Shown here: piece after piece, positions 34,126 to 45,337 of the stretch | Layout of the letters: each line of letters opens with the position of its first letter | How positions within the stretch are numbered: the stretch's first letter is position 1 | NCBI RefSeq assembly: GCF_023065955.2 | Contig: NW_026622808.1 | Location: forward strand, 49,674,475 to 49,738,474 | Direction of reading: 5' to 3' | Length of the DNA: 64,000 nt | Source: Ursus arctos | Lineage: Eukaryota > Chordata > Mammalia > Carnivora > Ursidae | Made by a program: the position numbers and the translations under genes | The notes under the pieces: generated by a model | The model's input: only the letters and a program-made list of their open reading frames with translations | The model's database searches: none | Told to the model about the DNA's origin: nothing

Positions 34126-36457
34126 CTAAAAGAAGAGGTTTATGAGGGTTAGGACACGTGGCAATGGAGAAACAGGAAACAGAGCAGTTGCTACCGGAAA
34201 TAAGAGATTTACTAGGAAGTAAAGCAAATAAATGGTGTGTATAGTATTCCATTTGTGTGTGTATGCATATAAATATATAAAAACACATATACAACATATA
34301 AGAGCTTATAAATGTACAGGAAAAACAAGTCTGTTATGACGTTTACCCGATTAGTAGTTCTCTCTTAGGAAGAGAGGAAACCATTAAGGTATAACTGGGA
34401 AGGGAGCGGGACCTGGCGGGCTCAGTCAGTGCAGCATGTGACTCCTGATCTCAGGGTTGTGAGTTCAAGCCCCACTTTGGGTGTAGAGATTACTTTAAAA
34501 ATAAAATCTTAAAAAAAAAACATAACTGGAGAAAGGATGCATTTTGGGGGATTTTGTTTTTACATTATGTAATTCTAAAGTGTTTGAGTGTTTTCTAAGA
34601 ACAAAATACACATATTAGTTTTGTAAGCAAATATAATCTAAATAAAGGTGAACTTTTATAGTCATACTACAGATACTTACAAACACACATTTTTTTGGTT
34701 GTGTTTATCTCATTCCATATGGTAAAATGAAACCTAATTTTGTTTTTGGATTCTGTATTGTTTTTTAAAATGGTGTTCAATTCTAGAAGTGGTCCAAAAA
34801 TTATTTGCTTTGAAAACCTTATGGAGTTATCTATCAGTACACTGAAGTCTTTGTTTTACATATAGCCAAATAGGCATTTTTGTGTTCGATACTTCTGGGT
34901 TACACAATTTACTTATTGCCCTAAACAAAATTTACATTCCCAGCATACCTGATAATCTAGTACAATGTGTATGTCAACTTTCCCTGGAAATGTAACATAT
35001 TATGGGGAAAATGAGAGCACTTTGATACTCTGAAATATAATAAAGACCTAGACTTGGATTTTTTGTCTCCTTGGCTCTATGACAACAGCTCTGACTGCCC
35101 CAAGAACAGGATCATGAGTCCAGTTTCTTTTGAAACAAAGTGTCTAGGGGGCAGTGCCAGCTACAAAAGAGGGCGGGATTATACAGATATTTAGAAACAA
35201 TTGCCTAGTCTAGAAAGGAAATCGGCAGTCTCTAAACAATGATGTTTATTAGATTCTTGCCTGTCAGTTAGTGTGCTTTCCTATACCGCATGTGTACCTC
35301 ACAGGTGTCATTTCAAAAGCTGGCGTAGCATTTTCAAGCAAGAACCTGATCTTCTTGCTTACAACATATGTAGGTTGGAAGTGACGGTTGACAGCAGTCA
35401 TCCTAACCACCTTAAAGCCTTCCCCTCTGCATTTTTCATCTGTCCCAGCAGGGGGAGCCAACCATCAAGTTGTTTAAATTATACCAAGGGACGACAAAGT
35501 GTTCAAAGTACCCACTTTTCTTTTTCTGGAATTTGCATTCAGATAGAATTGGGTTTTACTCCAACTGTATAATATATTCACTCCAAATATCCGCAGATTG
35601 TACCTTAAACTCCAACCTGACCAAACTAGCAATTTCTTAAGTTTAGTACACATTTAGACCAGTTTATAAGTTTCCTTAATTACAGCCCCCGTGATAGCAA
35701 TGTGACAAGACATACCTGTATATGCAGGCATAAGTAAAAGAGTCTTTACCTGCGGGGATCTTGGTCTTCTTTGGCTGTGTCATTTTTAAGTGGAACATCA
35801 AGAAAAAGTATGCTGATATACAATAGATTCATAGATTCAACCACAATTCTAGTGTTCGTATAAGAAATATATTTCAGAAAGAACTTTTACAACTGTTTAA
35901 TAGCTGTCAATTTCTAAATGTATTACTGATACCATATAAACTGTGTTAATATGGAATTTTTTTTGGTTTTAACTTGGTTGAACTGCAGGTTATGTGGCAG
36001 GACTTGAGAAGGGCTCGGACGCCCTTGCAGTTGTACGTGAAATACTGCCAATGAATGTATAAGCAGAAGGAGGGGGACAGAGCTTTCATCAGCTTTTCAG
36101 AGCAGCCTTAAAAGCCTTCAAAAAAGGAGTTAAGGACAAATGGTAATAGTTTATGAGTTAATGCATTAAGTACCACGTCTGTAGAATCAGGCTTTCCCAT
36201 ACAGTGAGCCCCACAGCCATTTTTTTTTTTTTAAGAGAGATATTTACAAGAAAACTACCACTTTTCCTTCCCAGTTATACCATGTAAGTGTTTCAGGAAG
36301 TTCCAATCCGGCACCAGATTAAATGCTATGATTTAATCTAGCAGTGGCAACAAAACAAGGCCAAACACGAAGTCTTGAGAAATGACAGTTGCCCCATGGA
36401 CACCTGTCGCTGGGGCCCAGGCAGCCGTTTCTCTGCTGTATACAAATCCCTGATTAC
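34126..36457 (-). other. LMOD3: LMOD3 intron 1 (2.3 kb)
   Basis: The intron runs from donor GTAATC (36457-36452) to acceptor TTTTAG (ending at 34126) on the - strand. It contains one short SINEC at 34404-34519 and otherwise AT-rich sequence with no recognised gene. Confidence 0.85.
34404..34519 (+). mobile_element. short SINEC
   Basis: It has 'cgggacctggcgggctcag', 'ttgtgagttcaagccccac' and the tail 'aaaataaaatctt' plus A's. The flanks share 'ataactgg'. Confidence 0.88.
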
Positions 36458-36751
36458 CTGGGACGGCACAAAGGTGACAGGGACACGTTCGTCTTCCAGC
36501 ATGCGTCTGGATGCCTTTTGCCAATACATGTAATCCATAAGAGACTTATGGTCAAAGTTTCCCGTGGGCGGCTTGTCCGTCTGATCCTTCTGAATCATTC
36601 CTACAGGAAGCCTGGGGTCAGGGGCCATCACTTCCATTTCCGACTGCAGTTTTCTCAGCTCTTCAGGGGACAAGTTGGCCAAGATTGCATCTTCATCAAT
36701 CTCCTCATCAAAGAGTTCTTCTTGATCTGAATTCCTGCTGTGTTCTGACAT
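36458..36751 (-). CDS. LMOD3: LMOD3 coding exon 1 (leiomodin-3), residues 1-98
   Basis: It encodes [20 protein letters not shown] followed by [20 protein letters not shown], then [18 protein letters not shown], the conserved N-terminal module of leiomodin/tropomodulin. In the family this part binds tropomyosin and the first actin subunit. The ATG at 36751 matches the family start and is preceded by 'aaaaaacaatc'. The 294-nt coding part ends CAG|GTAATC in phase 0. The total coding length is 294 + 1422 + 27 nt = 580 aa plus stop. A possible acceptor-like 'ctccttttctag' lies about 40 nt upstream of the ATG, so an additional non-coding 5' exon cannot be excluded. Confidence 0.96.
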
Positions 36752-36929
36752 GATTGTTTTTTCCTATAGTTTTCTCTGTTACTAGAAAAGGAGAAATAAT
36801 CAAAGACTCCCAGAATAATCAAAAACTCTCAAGGAATTCCCCCAGTGAAAAAGCATTCCAGGCTCACAGTACTTAAAGAGATTTTCCCCCCTGAGGATCC
36901 CAGTGGCGTGTGCTGAGCAGCTAGGGGGG

Positions 36930-37090
36930 ACTGCAGCTAAGCTCACGCCGTATCTATATTAAGCAGGGTTTGGCTGGATAGGGTCAGTTTATGAAAGCAC
37001 TGTGCTGCTCTCATTTTGGCAACTTGAGTCAGCTGTGCAAATCCATCTGCCATTTCAGCGCAGCTGCTGAGGTCTGCCAGTGAGTAACAG
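36930..37090 (-). promoter_or_regulatory. LMOD3: possible muscle promoter region of LMOD3
   Basis: About 180-340 nt upstream of the ATG there is an A/T-core 'cttaatatag' (- strand, 36954-36963) that is one base from the MEF2 consensus. There are also two CAGCTG E-boxes at 37030-37035 and 37061-37066. LMOD3 is a known MEF2/SRF-responsive muscle gene. The individual sites are inferred from consensus only. Confidence 0.35.
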
Positions 37091-37778
37091 GTCTAGAGAA
37101 CCTCTACGGGAATAAAATCAGTGCTCTTCCTCTATACTGTCGTACCCGAGTGCATGCAGCCCATACCCACACAGCCCAGCACTACAGGGGAGACCGCTTC
37201 TTTTTATTTAGATCACTAAAGCAACTTACAAGATTTTGGAAAGAAGATCGACCCAGCGACTGGAGTTCTGAAGGGAAAACTTCACTTGCGGGTGAAACTG
37301 AAGCTCTCAGGGCTTCCCTCTTCCCTCCAGTGTGACACTGGAAGCAAACCGGCACACAGCAGAGCAGAGGTCTGGCTATGTTACTCATTCCCTGCGTAAG
37401 CTGAACCTTTGCAAGATGTCCTTATCTGCATCGAGATCCTGTGATCTAACAGATGGGGACAACCAGCGCTTGAATTTCCACTATAAGCGAGGAGTTTAAT
37501 ATTTTAAATAATTTGTTTCTCTTACTAAGTATCCATTAAGCTAGGATAAATTGAAGTGGATCACAAATGAAATGGAACAAACCCCAAACTGGTGAAGTGC
37601 TGGAAGAAACCACGAGAGGGTATTTTTTTTTTTAATACTCTCAGAGGACAGTATTTGTCTAAATGACAAATGCACATTTTTTTGACCCAGCAATTCCTCT
37701 TTTGGGAATGTATCCTACAGATATACTGTAGATAGGGGTGAAATGACAGGTGCACAGAATTATTCAACAGAACCATAT

Positions 37779-37848
37779 AGAACAGTATGTACTGTATGGT
37801 GACTAACATAATAAAAAATCATTAAATAAAAAAAAAGAACAGTATGTA
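37779..37848 (+). mobile_element. ultra-short LINE-1 tail insertion with target duplication
   Basis: A perfect 13-bp duplication 'agaacagtatgta' (37779-37791 and 37836-37848) encloses 44 bp. The insert starts 'ctgtatggtgactaacataa' and ends in an A-rich tail, which resembles the last bases of an L1 3'UTR. Confidence 0.75.
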
Positions 37849-38446
37849 TTATATGCTGTTATCTGTACGATAAGGGGTAAAAGAATATAGGCATATATAC
37901 ACAGATTTTATCAACATAACAGATCCTTGGAAAGATATACAAAAAAACCATTACCCTCAGTACTTTTGGAGAGAGGAGCAGCTTGTCTGGGAAATCGGGC
38001 TAGGAAAGATCTTATTACTGTATACCCTTTCATAATTGCCAGCTTTGGGACTTCATGAACATAATGCTTAGTCAAGCACTTAATGTTCATTTCAATGCTT
38101 ATTCAATGCTTATTTGTACACTTATTGTACAAAAATTAAGATAACACAGGGAAGTATAAAGAAAATAAAATTTCCCCCTTATGTCACCATTAAGAGCTAC
38201 CACTATTAATATTTTGGTTCATTATTCCAGTCCATTCTTCCAGGCATATGAACTAAATATTCTTTTGTCATCTGTTTTTTTTTTTTTTTTTGGCTTACAA
38301 AATCAGGATTTTTCCATAGCATTTTTACTACTATTACATAATGTTTAATAGCTCTCTGTTAAGACTCCTTATATGAATATACCATAATTTATGTAAGCAA
38401 TCCCCAATTGTTGAAGATTTGGACTGTTTTCAATTCTCACACGCAC

Positions 38447-38960
38447 GAGTTCTTTTTTTTTTTTTTTTAACAATAATCACAACAGACATTTATTTAAAGT
38501 AGTACATTTGCAGCTCAGATAGTTCTGAATTGTACATTTCAGGTTTACTCAACTTAAAAAGTTTGAGGGCACCTGCAACCACAAATTTCAACTTCATGAT
38601 TATTTCTTTGCCCATTCTTCTCTCTCTTTTCTTTCCCGAATAACTTCTTTCAGATATGGTTCAAGGTAGAATTTATCCTCCTCATATTTTGTCCACTGCT
38701 CTTTAGGCAAGATCTGATGCCTCATGGTCAGGTCCAGTGCCCTCTTAATGCGAAACATCCTCTCGTTATAAAGGTTCTCAGGAAGCCTTCTTATGGATTC
38801 TTTCACATCATCATTCTCATGTACTGTATCATCTCGCATCAACCCCAGTTTATTGAACCCTGCAGCATTGTAATACCATTTTCGAATACCCTCCAGCCAC
38901 CGGCCTGATGCTGCAACGCTAGGCCTGCTCGCCATTTTGACCCCGCACAAGGAGTTCTTT
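38447..38960 (-). mobile_element. retroposed UQCRB cDNA unit with target-site duplications
   Basis: The 9-bp direct repeat 'gagttcttt' occurs at 38447-38455 and 38952-38960. Between them, on the - strand, lie a 16-nt 5'UTR, the ORF, a 3'UTR with AATAAA (38489-38494) and an A-tail of about 16 nt (38453-38468). These are the hallmarks of L1-mediated retroposition of a full-length spliced mRNA. Confidence 0.92.
38600..38935 (-). pseudogene. UQCRB: UQCRB retrocopy with an intact 111-aa ORF
   Basis: The intronless reading frame from ATG at 38935 gives [20 protein letters not shown], then [36 protein letters not shown] and the C-terminus [15 protein letters not shown]. This is the whole of the 14-kDa ubiquinol-cytochrome c reductase binding protein (subunit 7 of mitochondrial complex III) at its normal 111 aa. 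No stop or frameshift is present. The frame stays open for 40 codons upstream, but that part lies mostly beyond the retrocopy's 5' target duplication. It lacks introns and has an A-tail, so it is not the parental gene. It may be a recent pseudogene or an expressed retrogene; the sequence alone cannot decide. It lies about 1.85 kb upstream of the LMOD3 ATG, on the same strand. Confidence 0.93.
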
Positions 38961-39929
38961 AATAAACATCCCCTATAGTAATAATTATACATGTGTAAGG
39001 TTATTTCCTTAGGGTAAGGTGAATACATTCTAAGAAGTGCAATTGCTGGGTCCAAGATTATGAAGAAAGGGAAGGCTTTTCATATGCCTAAGTGATCTGC
39101 TCAATATTTTTGCAAATCATCCCCAATACAGATATATATTGAATTATTTGCAGGTTACATATATAACTATTCTAATATATCACTTATAGATATTTATAAT
39201 ACACATGATCAAATATTCTTAAGTGTATAATATTCATAATCATAAATGTTAATTTTTGGCATATGTTTTGTTATACACACACACACACACACAGCTATAT
39301 AACAAAACATAGGCAGAAAAATCAAATGTGAGAAGTTTTAAATGGATGTTCTAATGTTTTCTTCCTATCCCAGTTATTTATTTTGAACACCCCAAGGTTG
39401 AGAAGCTTTTCACAGATATGGCTAAATGACTCCCAAGAAATTTATTACCAATTTACTTGAATGTTCATGTTTAAAGTAAAGAACACACGTGTTTAGTGAC
39501 AACACAGCATTGGCCTCCTGCCTGTCAGGTCTTCCTACTGTCCCTTAAAAGGGACAGAGGGGCATGGCTTCAGGGGGCAGAGAGGTAGACCACTTTGCAG
39601 ATAACTCATTTACCAACCATCATCTCATAGACTTCGTGTGACGGTGGTCTAAAGAGACTTGACCAAGAAGAGTTTTGTGTTCAAGGTGGTTTGGGAAATG
39701 TGAAGTTCTGCTTTTGCCTTTTAGAGAACTGTATAGCACCTGAGTTCTTCAACACTCTGAGAACTCACACAAAAGAAACCGATTTATTTAACCCGATATT
39801 CCCCAACCTCATTTAATTCATGCCTCCCCATCTCCACAAAAAAGTAATTTATTAATATCCTGTGCAATTAACTTTCCAAAATGCATACTTTGGGGCATAC
39901 TAATCTAAATATGAAAGAGAAAGACCTGG

Positions 39930-40145
39930 CATCAGTCTGCTGGATTCATGTTCCAGCTGAACTCTTTAGTGACTATGTCCTATTGGACAACTTAGCCCAA
40001 TTACCTCATAGTATAAATGGGATCCGAGAATAATAGTTACCATATGCAATTATTGAGAGAACGACGTGAGGTTATATATAGATACACAAATCAAGTAGGA
40101 TTGTGCATGGCGCAGAGCAAGCCCTCAGTAAGTGTTAAATATTAC
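39930..40145 (+). mobile_element. MIR relic
   Basis: A diverged MIR with 'gacaacttagcccaattacctcatagtataaatggga' spacing and an end 'gagcaagccctcagtaagtg'. Confidence 0.65.
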
Positions 40146-40699
40146 TAGTCTCATCTTTCATAGATAACCACAGAAACATTTAAAGAAAAACAAAGGCAAT
40201 TATAAAATGCAACACATTTTATAAACCACTTCCATGAGAGAAACAATTATATTCATGCCAATCAACAAAAGGCTTGAAAAAAGTCTTGCTTTTATAGAAG
40301 GCAAGAGGCTTTTAGATGGGACTGTGTATGAGGAAAATAGAACACCACCATTTGCATGTTAATATACAGCTCTCCCAAGAAAATGATCTGAATTGTTGCT
40401 TGTAAGTTTCAGGTTTAAATTCTCTTCTGGTGACCAAACAGTTGTGATGCTCAAAAGCAGACTGAAGAACGCTGTAAGGGGCGCTCTTTCAGCCGACTTC
40501 CATCCTGCTGATGAGTCCAGGAAGCAAGTACGTCTCTCCCAGCTGCTTCCGCTGTGCATTTTACTCATATGCTGACAGAGAGGGTTTTGCTGGTGTAATT
40601 AGCCTCATTTGACACACAGATGATTGAGTTGTGCTTTCTCTTAACGATGTTGTGCAGCTGCCACGTCAGCAGCGTCTCCCATCAGAATCCAACCAGCGT

Positions 40700-40925
40700 A
40701 CCCAAAGGAAGCAGCTAGCTGTGGGACTACTGAGTTTTCTAGCCAGGTAGGGCGTCACAGATCAGAATGTCTGGAGGAAGTTACAGAGTACACTGATGCC
40801 CCAGGGCCCAACCAGAAGCCACCCAACCAGACTTCTCTGGTTTAGGTTCAGGAATCTGTATTTTTTTTGAAAGCTCTCTGCGTGATTCGGATGTATAAAT
40901 AATCATGGGAATCACAGGGCTATTG
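40700..40925 (+). mobile_element. MER5-like relic
   Basis: The fragments 'cttctctggtttaggttcagg', 'aatctgtattttttttgaaag' and 'gattcggatgtataaataat' resemble the 3' half of MER5A-type elements. Confidence 0.5.
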
Positions 40926-41542
40926 CAAGCCGCCCATTTTACAGATCAGGCTCAGATAACTTAAGGAACTGCATTTGATGAAGTTCACAACACACTACCC
41001 CCAAATACAGCACCTTGGAGTGTGGAATATTTTAAGCTGAAGGTGTTTCAGAAAAGGCAGGGGCAGGAAGGACTCTCTGACCTCTCCTTCCCTGCGCTCA
41101 AGCAGGTCCTAAGACCCCATCTGGGAGGTGCCCTCCCTTTACACAGACCAAAGGAGCATCCCTAGCTCGTGAGACAGGACTCCAGGAGGAATCCAAACGG
41201 ACAAGCCTTGCTCAGTTTCCCCCAGTTTACTACCCATCACATGTTTTTCCATGATTTTCTACTTTTCATTAAACTTAGCATGAGATCACTCAGGTTTAAT
41301 AATTCTTGGGGTATTCATTTCCATATGAAGGCTCCTGTGTCATGTAAAACTTCTCTTAAGTACATTTGTATGCTTTTCTTTTGTTGATCTGTCTTTTGTC
41401 AATTTACAGGGTCTCAGCTGGAGAACCATGAAGGTAGTAAGAAAATATTTTTCTCCTCGCCTACACTAGGCATGTCCACCGGGCACTTCAGTTAGTTCAT
41501 CTGCAAAAGTGGGATGATAATTGTACCTACTTTAGGATTTTT

Positions 41543-41772
41543 TTTTAAAAAGAGATTTTAAAAAAGATTTTATTTATTTCAAGAGAGAGAACGTACGCAC
41601 ACAATGGAGGGGGGAAGGGGCAGAGGGAGAGGGAAAAGCAGGCTCCCTGCTCAGCAGGAAGCTCCATGTGGGGCTTGATCTCAGAACCCTGGGATCATGA
41701 CCTGAGCCGAAGGCAGCCGCTTAACCACAGACGCTTAACCAACTGAGTGAGCCACCCAGGAGCCCCCAGCGG
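41543..41772 (-). mobile_element. SINEC inserted into a MIR
   Basis: A perfect 13-bp target duplication 'ctttaggattttt' lies at 41530-41542 and 41773-41785. The left flank (about 41460-41530, 'cttcagttagttcatctgc') looks like MIR sequence. Confidence 0.92.
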
Positions 41773-42549
41773 CTTTAGGATTTTTGAAAAACCAAATGAT
41801 ACAATCCATGGTAAACAATTATTTAACATTAATTATTATTATTATATTTTCACAAATAAATTGTATGAATTTTTTCTGCCTAGAAAGTGCCTCATCCCTA
41901 ACAAATATTGTTCAAGACCGACATAAATGGCTGTTTGGTTTTATTCTTTCCCAGCAGCACGGAGAATACATGTAAAAGAAATATGTAAAGCTTGAGACAT
42001 TTATGAAAAGTCCTGCTGGTAAAAGGAAGCACTGCTTCCTTTGATCCTCTTATTTTTCCGTCCCACATTCATTCAGGATGAGAAAACGATGGCTAAGCCA
42101 CATCCTCCTTCAGCCCCCAGCACTAGCTGTAAATGAACATGACTTCTATAAATGGTTTCCAAATGTTACTAAATAAATCAGTTCTGTCCTGTTTATGGCA
42201 CCCTGTTCTCTTATGCAATTCCATCTGGATCACCAGCATTCTGCTCACTGGCTGCAAATTGCCCGAAGACTTTGGGAGAGCAAAATAAATGCCTGGCGCT
42301 CTCCTCAAATTTCCCTGACCCATGGTTGCATTGCCTCAGGTTGGACTCCTAAATTTTCGAGGCAAGTGTTTCTCTACAGCCAAAATATCCAGCCTCTTTT
42401 GCTTTTACCAGACCCCAGAGTAGCTTGAATTACGAGAGGATATTTACTATTTTATCTTGGTTTATAAGCCATCTCAAAATTGTGAAATTGAATTCATTTG
42501 ATTTGGGTTTAATTTCAAAGATGAATTAATTCTCTATACTTCTGAAGGG

Positions 42550-42740
42550 CGAGAGGATGTTATTAAACTACTACTAACACTGCTACTGCATTAAGTATCA
42601 CCATTACCGCTATTCCCACCAGCATTGCTACTTACTACTGCTACTACTATTCCTCCTATTGTTGCTGCAATGTTTATTACTGTTGCTACTACTATTGCTA
42701 TTAATATGACAGCTGGCAGCTACTACTACTGCTATTAATT
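42550..42740 (+). repeat. degenerate trinucleotide repeat (CTA/CTG/ATT)
   Basis: About 190 nt are made mostly of 'ctactac', 'tgctact', 'attgct' and similar triplets with interruptions. No coding frame is apparent. Confidence 0.75.
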
Positions 42741-42752
42741 TTATAGCCACTT

Positions 42753-43180
42753 GGGGCACCTGGATGGCTCAGTTGGTTAAACGACTGGATTTTGGCTCAG
42801 GTCATGATCTCAGGGTCATTAGATTGAGCCGTGAATTGAGCTGGTGTCGGTGTTGGGCTCTGTACTCAGCAGAGAGTCTGCTTGAGATTCTCTCCCTCAG
42901 CCCCTCTCCTCCCCCCATGTTCTCTGTCTCTCTCAAGTAAATAAATAAAATCTTTTTTTCAATCTTTTTTTTTAAAGATTTTATTTATTTACTTGAGAGA
43001 GACAGAGAGCACAAGCAGGGACAGCGGGAGAGGTTGAGGGAGAAATAAGACCCCCGCTGAACAGGGAGCCCGATGCAGGGATCTGATCTCAGGACCCTGG
43101 GATCATGACTTGAGCTGAAGGCAGACGCTCAATGGACTGAGCCACCCAGATGCCCCTAAATAAATAAAATCTTTAAAAAA
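42753..43180 (+). mobile_element. SINEC whose A-rich tail is interrupted by another SINEC
   Basis: Head 'ggggcacctggatggctcag'. The tail 'taaataaataaaatctt' occurs twice around the inner copy. The outer flanks share 'atagccac'. Confidence 0.88.
42956..43156 (-). mobile_element. inner SINEC in the tail of the 42753 SINEC
   Basis: A reverse SINEC with 'aaagattttatttatttactt' and the inverted head 'gccacccagatgcccc'. Its target duplication is the tail motif of the host element. Confidence 0.9.
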
Positions 43181-43199
43181 AATTATATAGCCACACCAC

Positions 43200-43400
43200 T
43201 AACATTTCTTGAGCGCTTAACATCGCTAAGCCTGGGATAAGTGCTTTGTATCTAATATGGCAATTTCTGCACACAACAATCTTACAAAATGGATACTTTT
43301 ATGAAACTCATTTTACAGATATTAAAACTGAGGCATGGCATTTGAGCTAAAGACTGACTGCCTCTAAAATTGGGGCTTTTAAGCAGTGTCCTCTGTTACT
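43200..43400 (-). mobile_element. MIR relic
   Basis: It contains 'tttcttgagcgcttaacatc', 'taagtgctttgtatc', 'ctcattttacagatattaaaac' and 'tgaggcatggcatt', which is MIR in reverse orientation. Confidence 0.85.
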
Positions 43401-43637
43401 TCTTTTCAATCCATCGGAAAGGGTATCTCAAGTCCCTAGCTGACTGCAGATTACACAGCACAGAAAGCAAAATTGCTTCTTAGTGCAGATTAAAAAATGG
43501 CAAACAATGGTCGATTGTAAGTCATATAATCATCAACAGCAGTACTATCATCACCAAACACTTATTCAGAGTGTTGACTTTGTAAGGATTCCTGGATCAA
43601 ATTGGCTTAGAGATGGCTGGAGAAAGCTAGAGAGATT

Positions 43638-43826
43638 GATTGATTGATTTGTCAGAGAGAGAGAGCGCACAAGAGCAAGAGCGTGAGCTGGGGGGGCAGA
43701 GGGGGGAGAGGGAGAAGCAGGCTCCCCGCTGAGCAAGGAACCTGATGCGGGACTTGATCCCAGGACCCTGGGATCATGACCTGAGTGGAAGGCAGATGCC
43801 TAACTGACTGAGCCACCCAGGTGTCC
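43638..43826 (-). mobile_element. SINEC
   Basis: A perfect 14-bp target duplication 'aagctagagagatt' lies at 43624-43637 and 43827-43840. The element's A-tail has become (GATT)n. Confidence 0.94.
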
Positions 43827-44128
43827 AAGCTAGAGAGATTTCTTAACCCAAAGTTTAGAACATCCCAATGAGAATTGTGAATTTTTTAAAAAAATTAGGC
43901 TACTAGAATTTTAATGAAACTGAAGTCACCCAAGTGATTTGAGGAAAATACAAGAAATGAATAATCCAATCTTTAAACAAATCACACATCAGTGTGAGCC
44001 TCCTTTATTAATTTTTGGTAAACATTTAAGATAATTGTGAATTTCTAAATTGAGAAAATAGTCTTTTCCAAACTGATGGCCACAGAAACTCTTTACCACA
44101 GGGCATATTATAAGAGTAATGTTCCTCA

Positions 44129-44320
44129 GGGCACCTGGGTCGCTCAGCTGGTTGAGCCTCCGACTCGGATCTTGGCTCAGGTTATGATCTCAGGGTCGTG
44201 AGATCGAGCCCTGCGTTGGGCTCTGTGCTCAGTGCAGGGTCTGCTTGACATGCTTCCTCTTCCCCTCTCCCCATCCACATGCTTGCGAATGGTGTAAATA
44301 AATAAATAAAATCTTAAAAA
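44129..44320 (+). mobile_element. SINEC
   Basis: A 16-bp target duplication 'agagtaatgttcctca' (44113-44128) recurs at 44321-44336 with one mismatch. The core is 'gatcgagccctgcgttgggc'. Confidence 0.95.
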
Positions 44321-45166
44321 AGAGTAATTTTCCTCATAATGCATTTTGTGACATGTCGATCTAATCAAGTCAAATAAAGAGAACAGAATGTCTGTGTTTA
44401 CATAGGGGGGAAAAAAAAGCCTGGAAGGAAATACTCTAAAATGTTACAAGTCCAAGTAGAGGCATTACCAATGTTTGTGTTTTGTTTTGTTTTTTTTTTT
44501 GATCCATCCTTGTCTACATTTCCAGAATCACAAATCAACGTCGCTTTCACATTTTAAAACACAGATAATAACCCCAGATGACGTTCAAGTTGATTTCAGG
44601 ATAACTGCCTTAATCTTTTCATTTGGGCTATGAATATCCTGCTAAAACAGGTAAAAAATAAATGCAGGTCTGAGGAGACACACAGAACAAAATACTTTAA
44701 CCCTTAAATCATCAGCATCTTAGAAAACAACAGATGACAAACTCTGTCATCTGTAAATGCAGCAGGCCAATGTCAAGATTTCCTGTTTCGATACCTCACA
44801 AATATGACATTCCCCAACGACTTTGATAAAAGTCCACATTCTCAAAGGCAGAGATATTTTTAAAACTTAAAAACTGAGAGCAAGCCCAAGGTTTCTTGAC
44901 GGCTGTCGACGACACATTTTGCTATAAGGAGATTTCTTCAATCAAGCTGCAGATTTGCACTTGGTTAAAAGCAAGGGTGAGCGTACAGCATTGTGAATGT
45001 ACTCAATGCCACTGAACTGTGTACTTACAAATGGCTAATCTGGTAGATTTTATGTTATGTATATTTTACCATCACAACAAAAACTAAGGGTAGCGAAATA
45101 CATGTAGGTAGCATATGTTTTTTGGAGAGAGCCTCACAACTTCCAGTATTTAAAAGTGTGTTCACA

Positions 45167-45337
45167 GGCACGTGTCTCCGTTGGTTTAGCATCTGCCATT
45201 AGCTCAGGTTGTGATCTCAGGGTCCTGGGATGGAGCTCCACCAGGGTCCCTGCTTGGCGCGGAGTCTGGTTCTCCCCCTGCCCCTCCCCCTGCTTGTATT
45301 CTCTCTCAAATAAATAAAATCTTTAAAAAAGAAATAG
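45167..45337 (+). mobile_element. SINEC (diverged head)
   Basis: A perfect 13-bp target duplication 'aagtgtgttcaca' lies at 45154-45166 and 45338-45350. The tail is 'caaataaataaaatctttaaa'. Confidence 0.93.

Larger units (their letters stand above)
36752..38446. other. LMOD3 upstream flank
   Basis: There is no gene. It contains the possible promoter, an old LINE-1 3' fragment (about 37665-37850) with a tiny L1 tail insertion, a T-tract (about 38275-38291) and AT-rich DNA. Confidence 0.6.
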
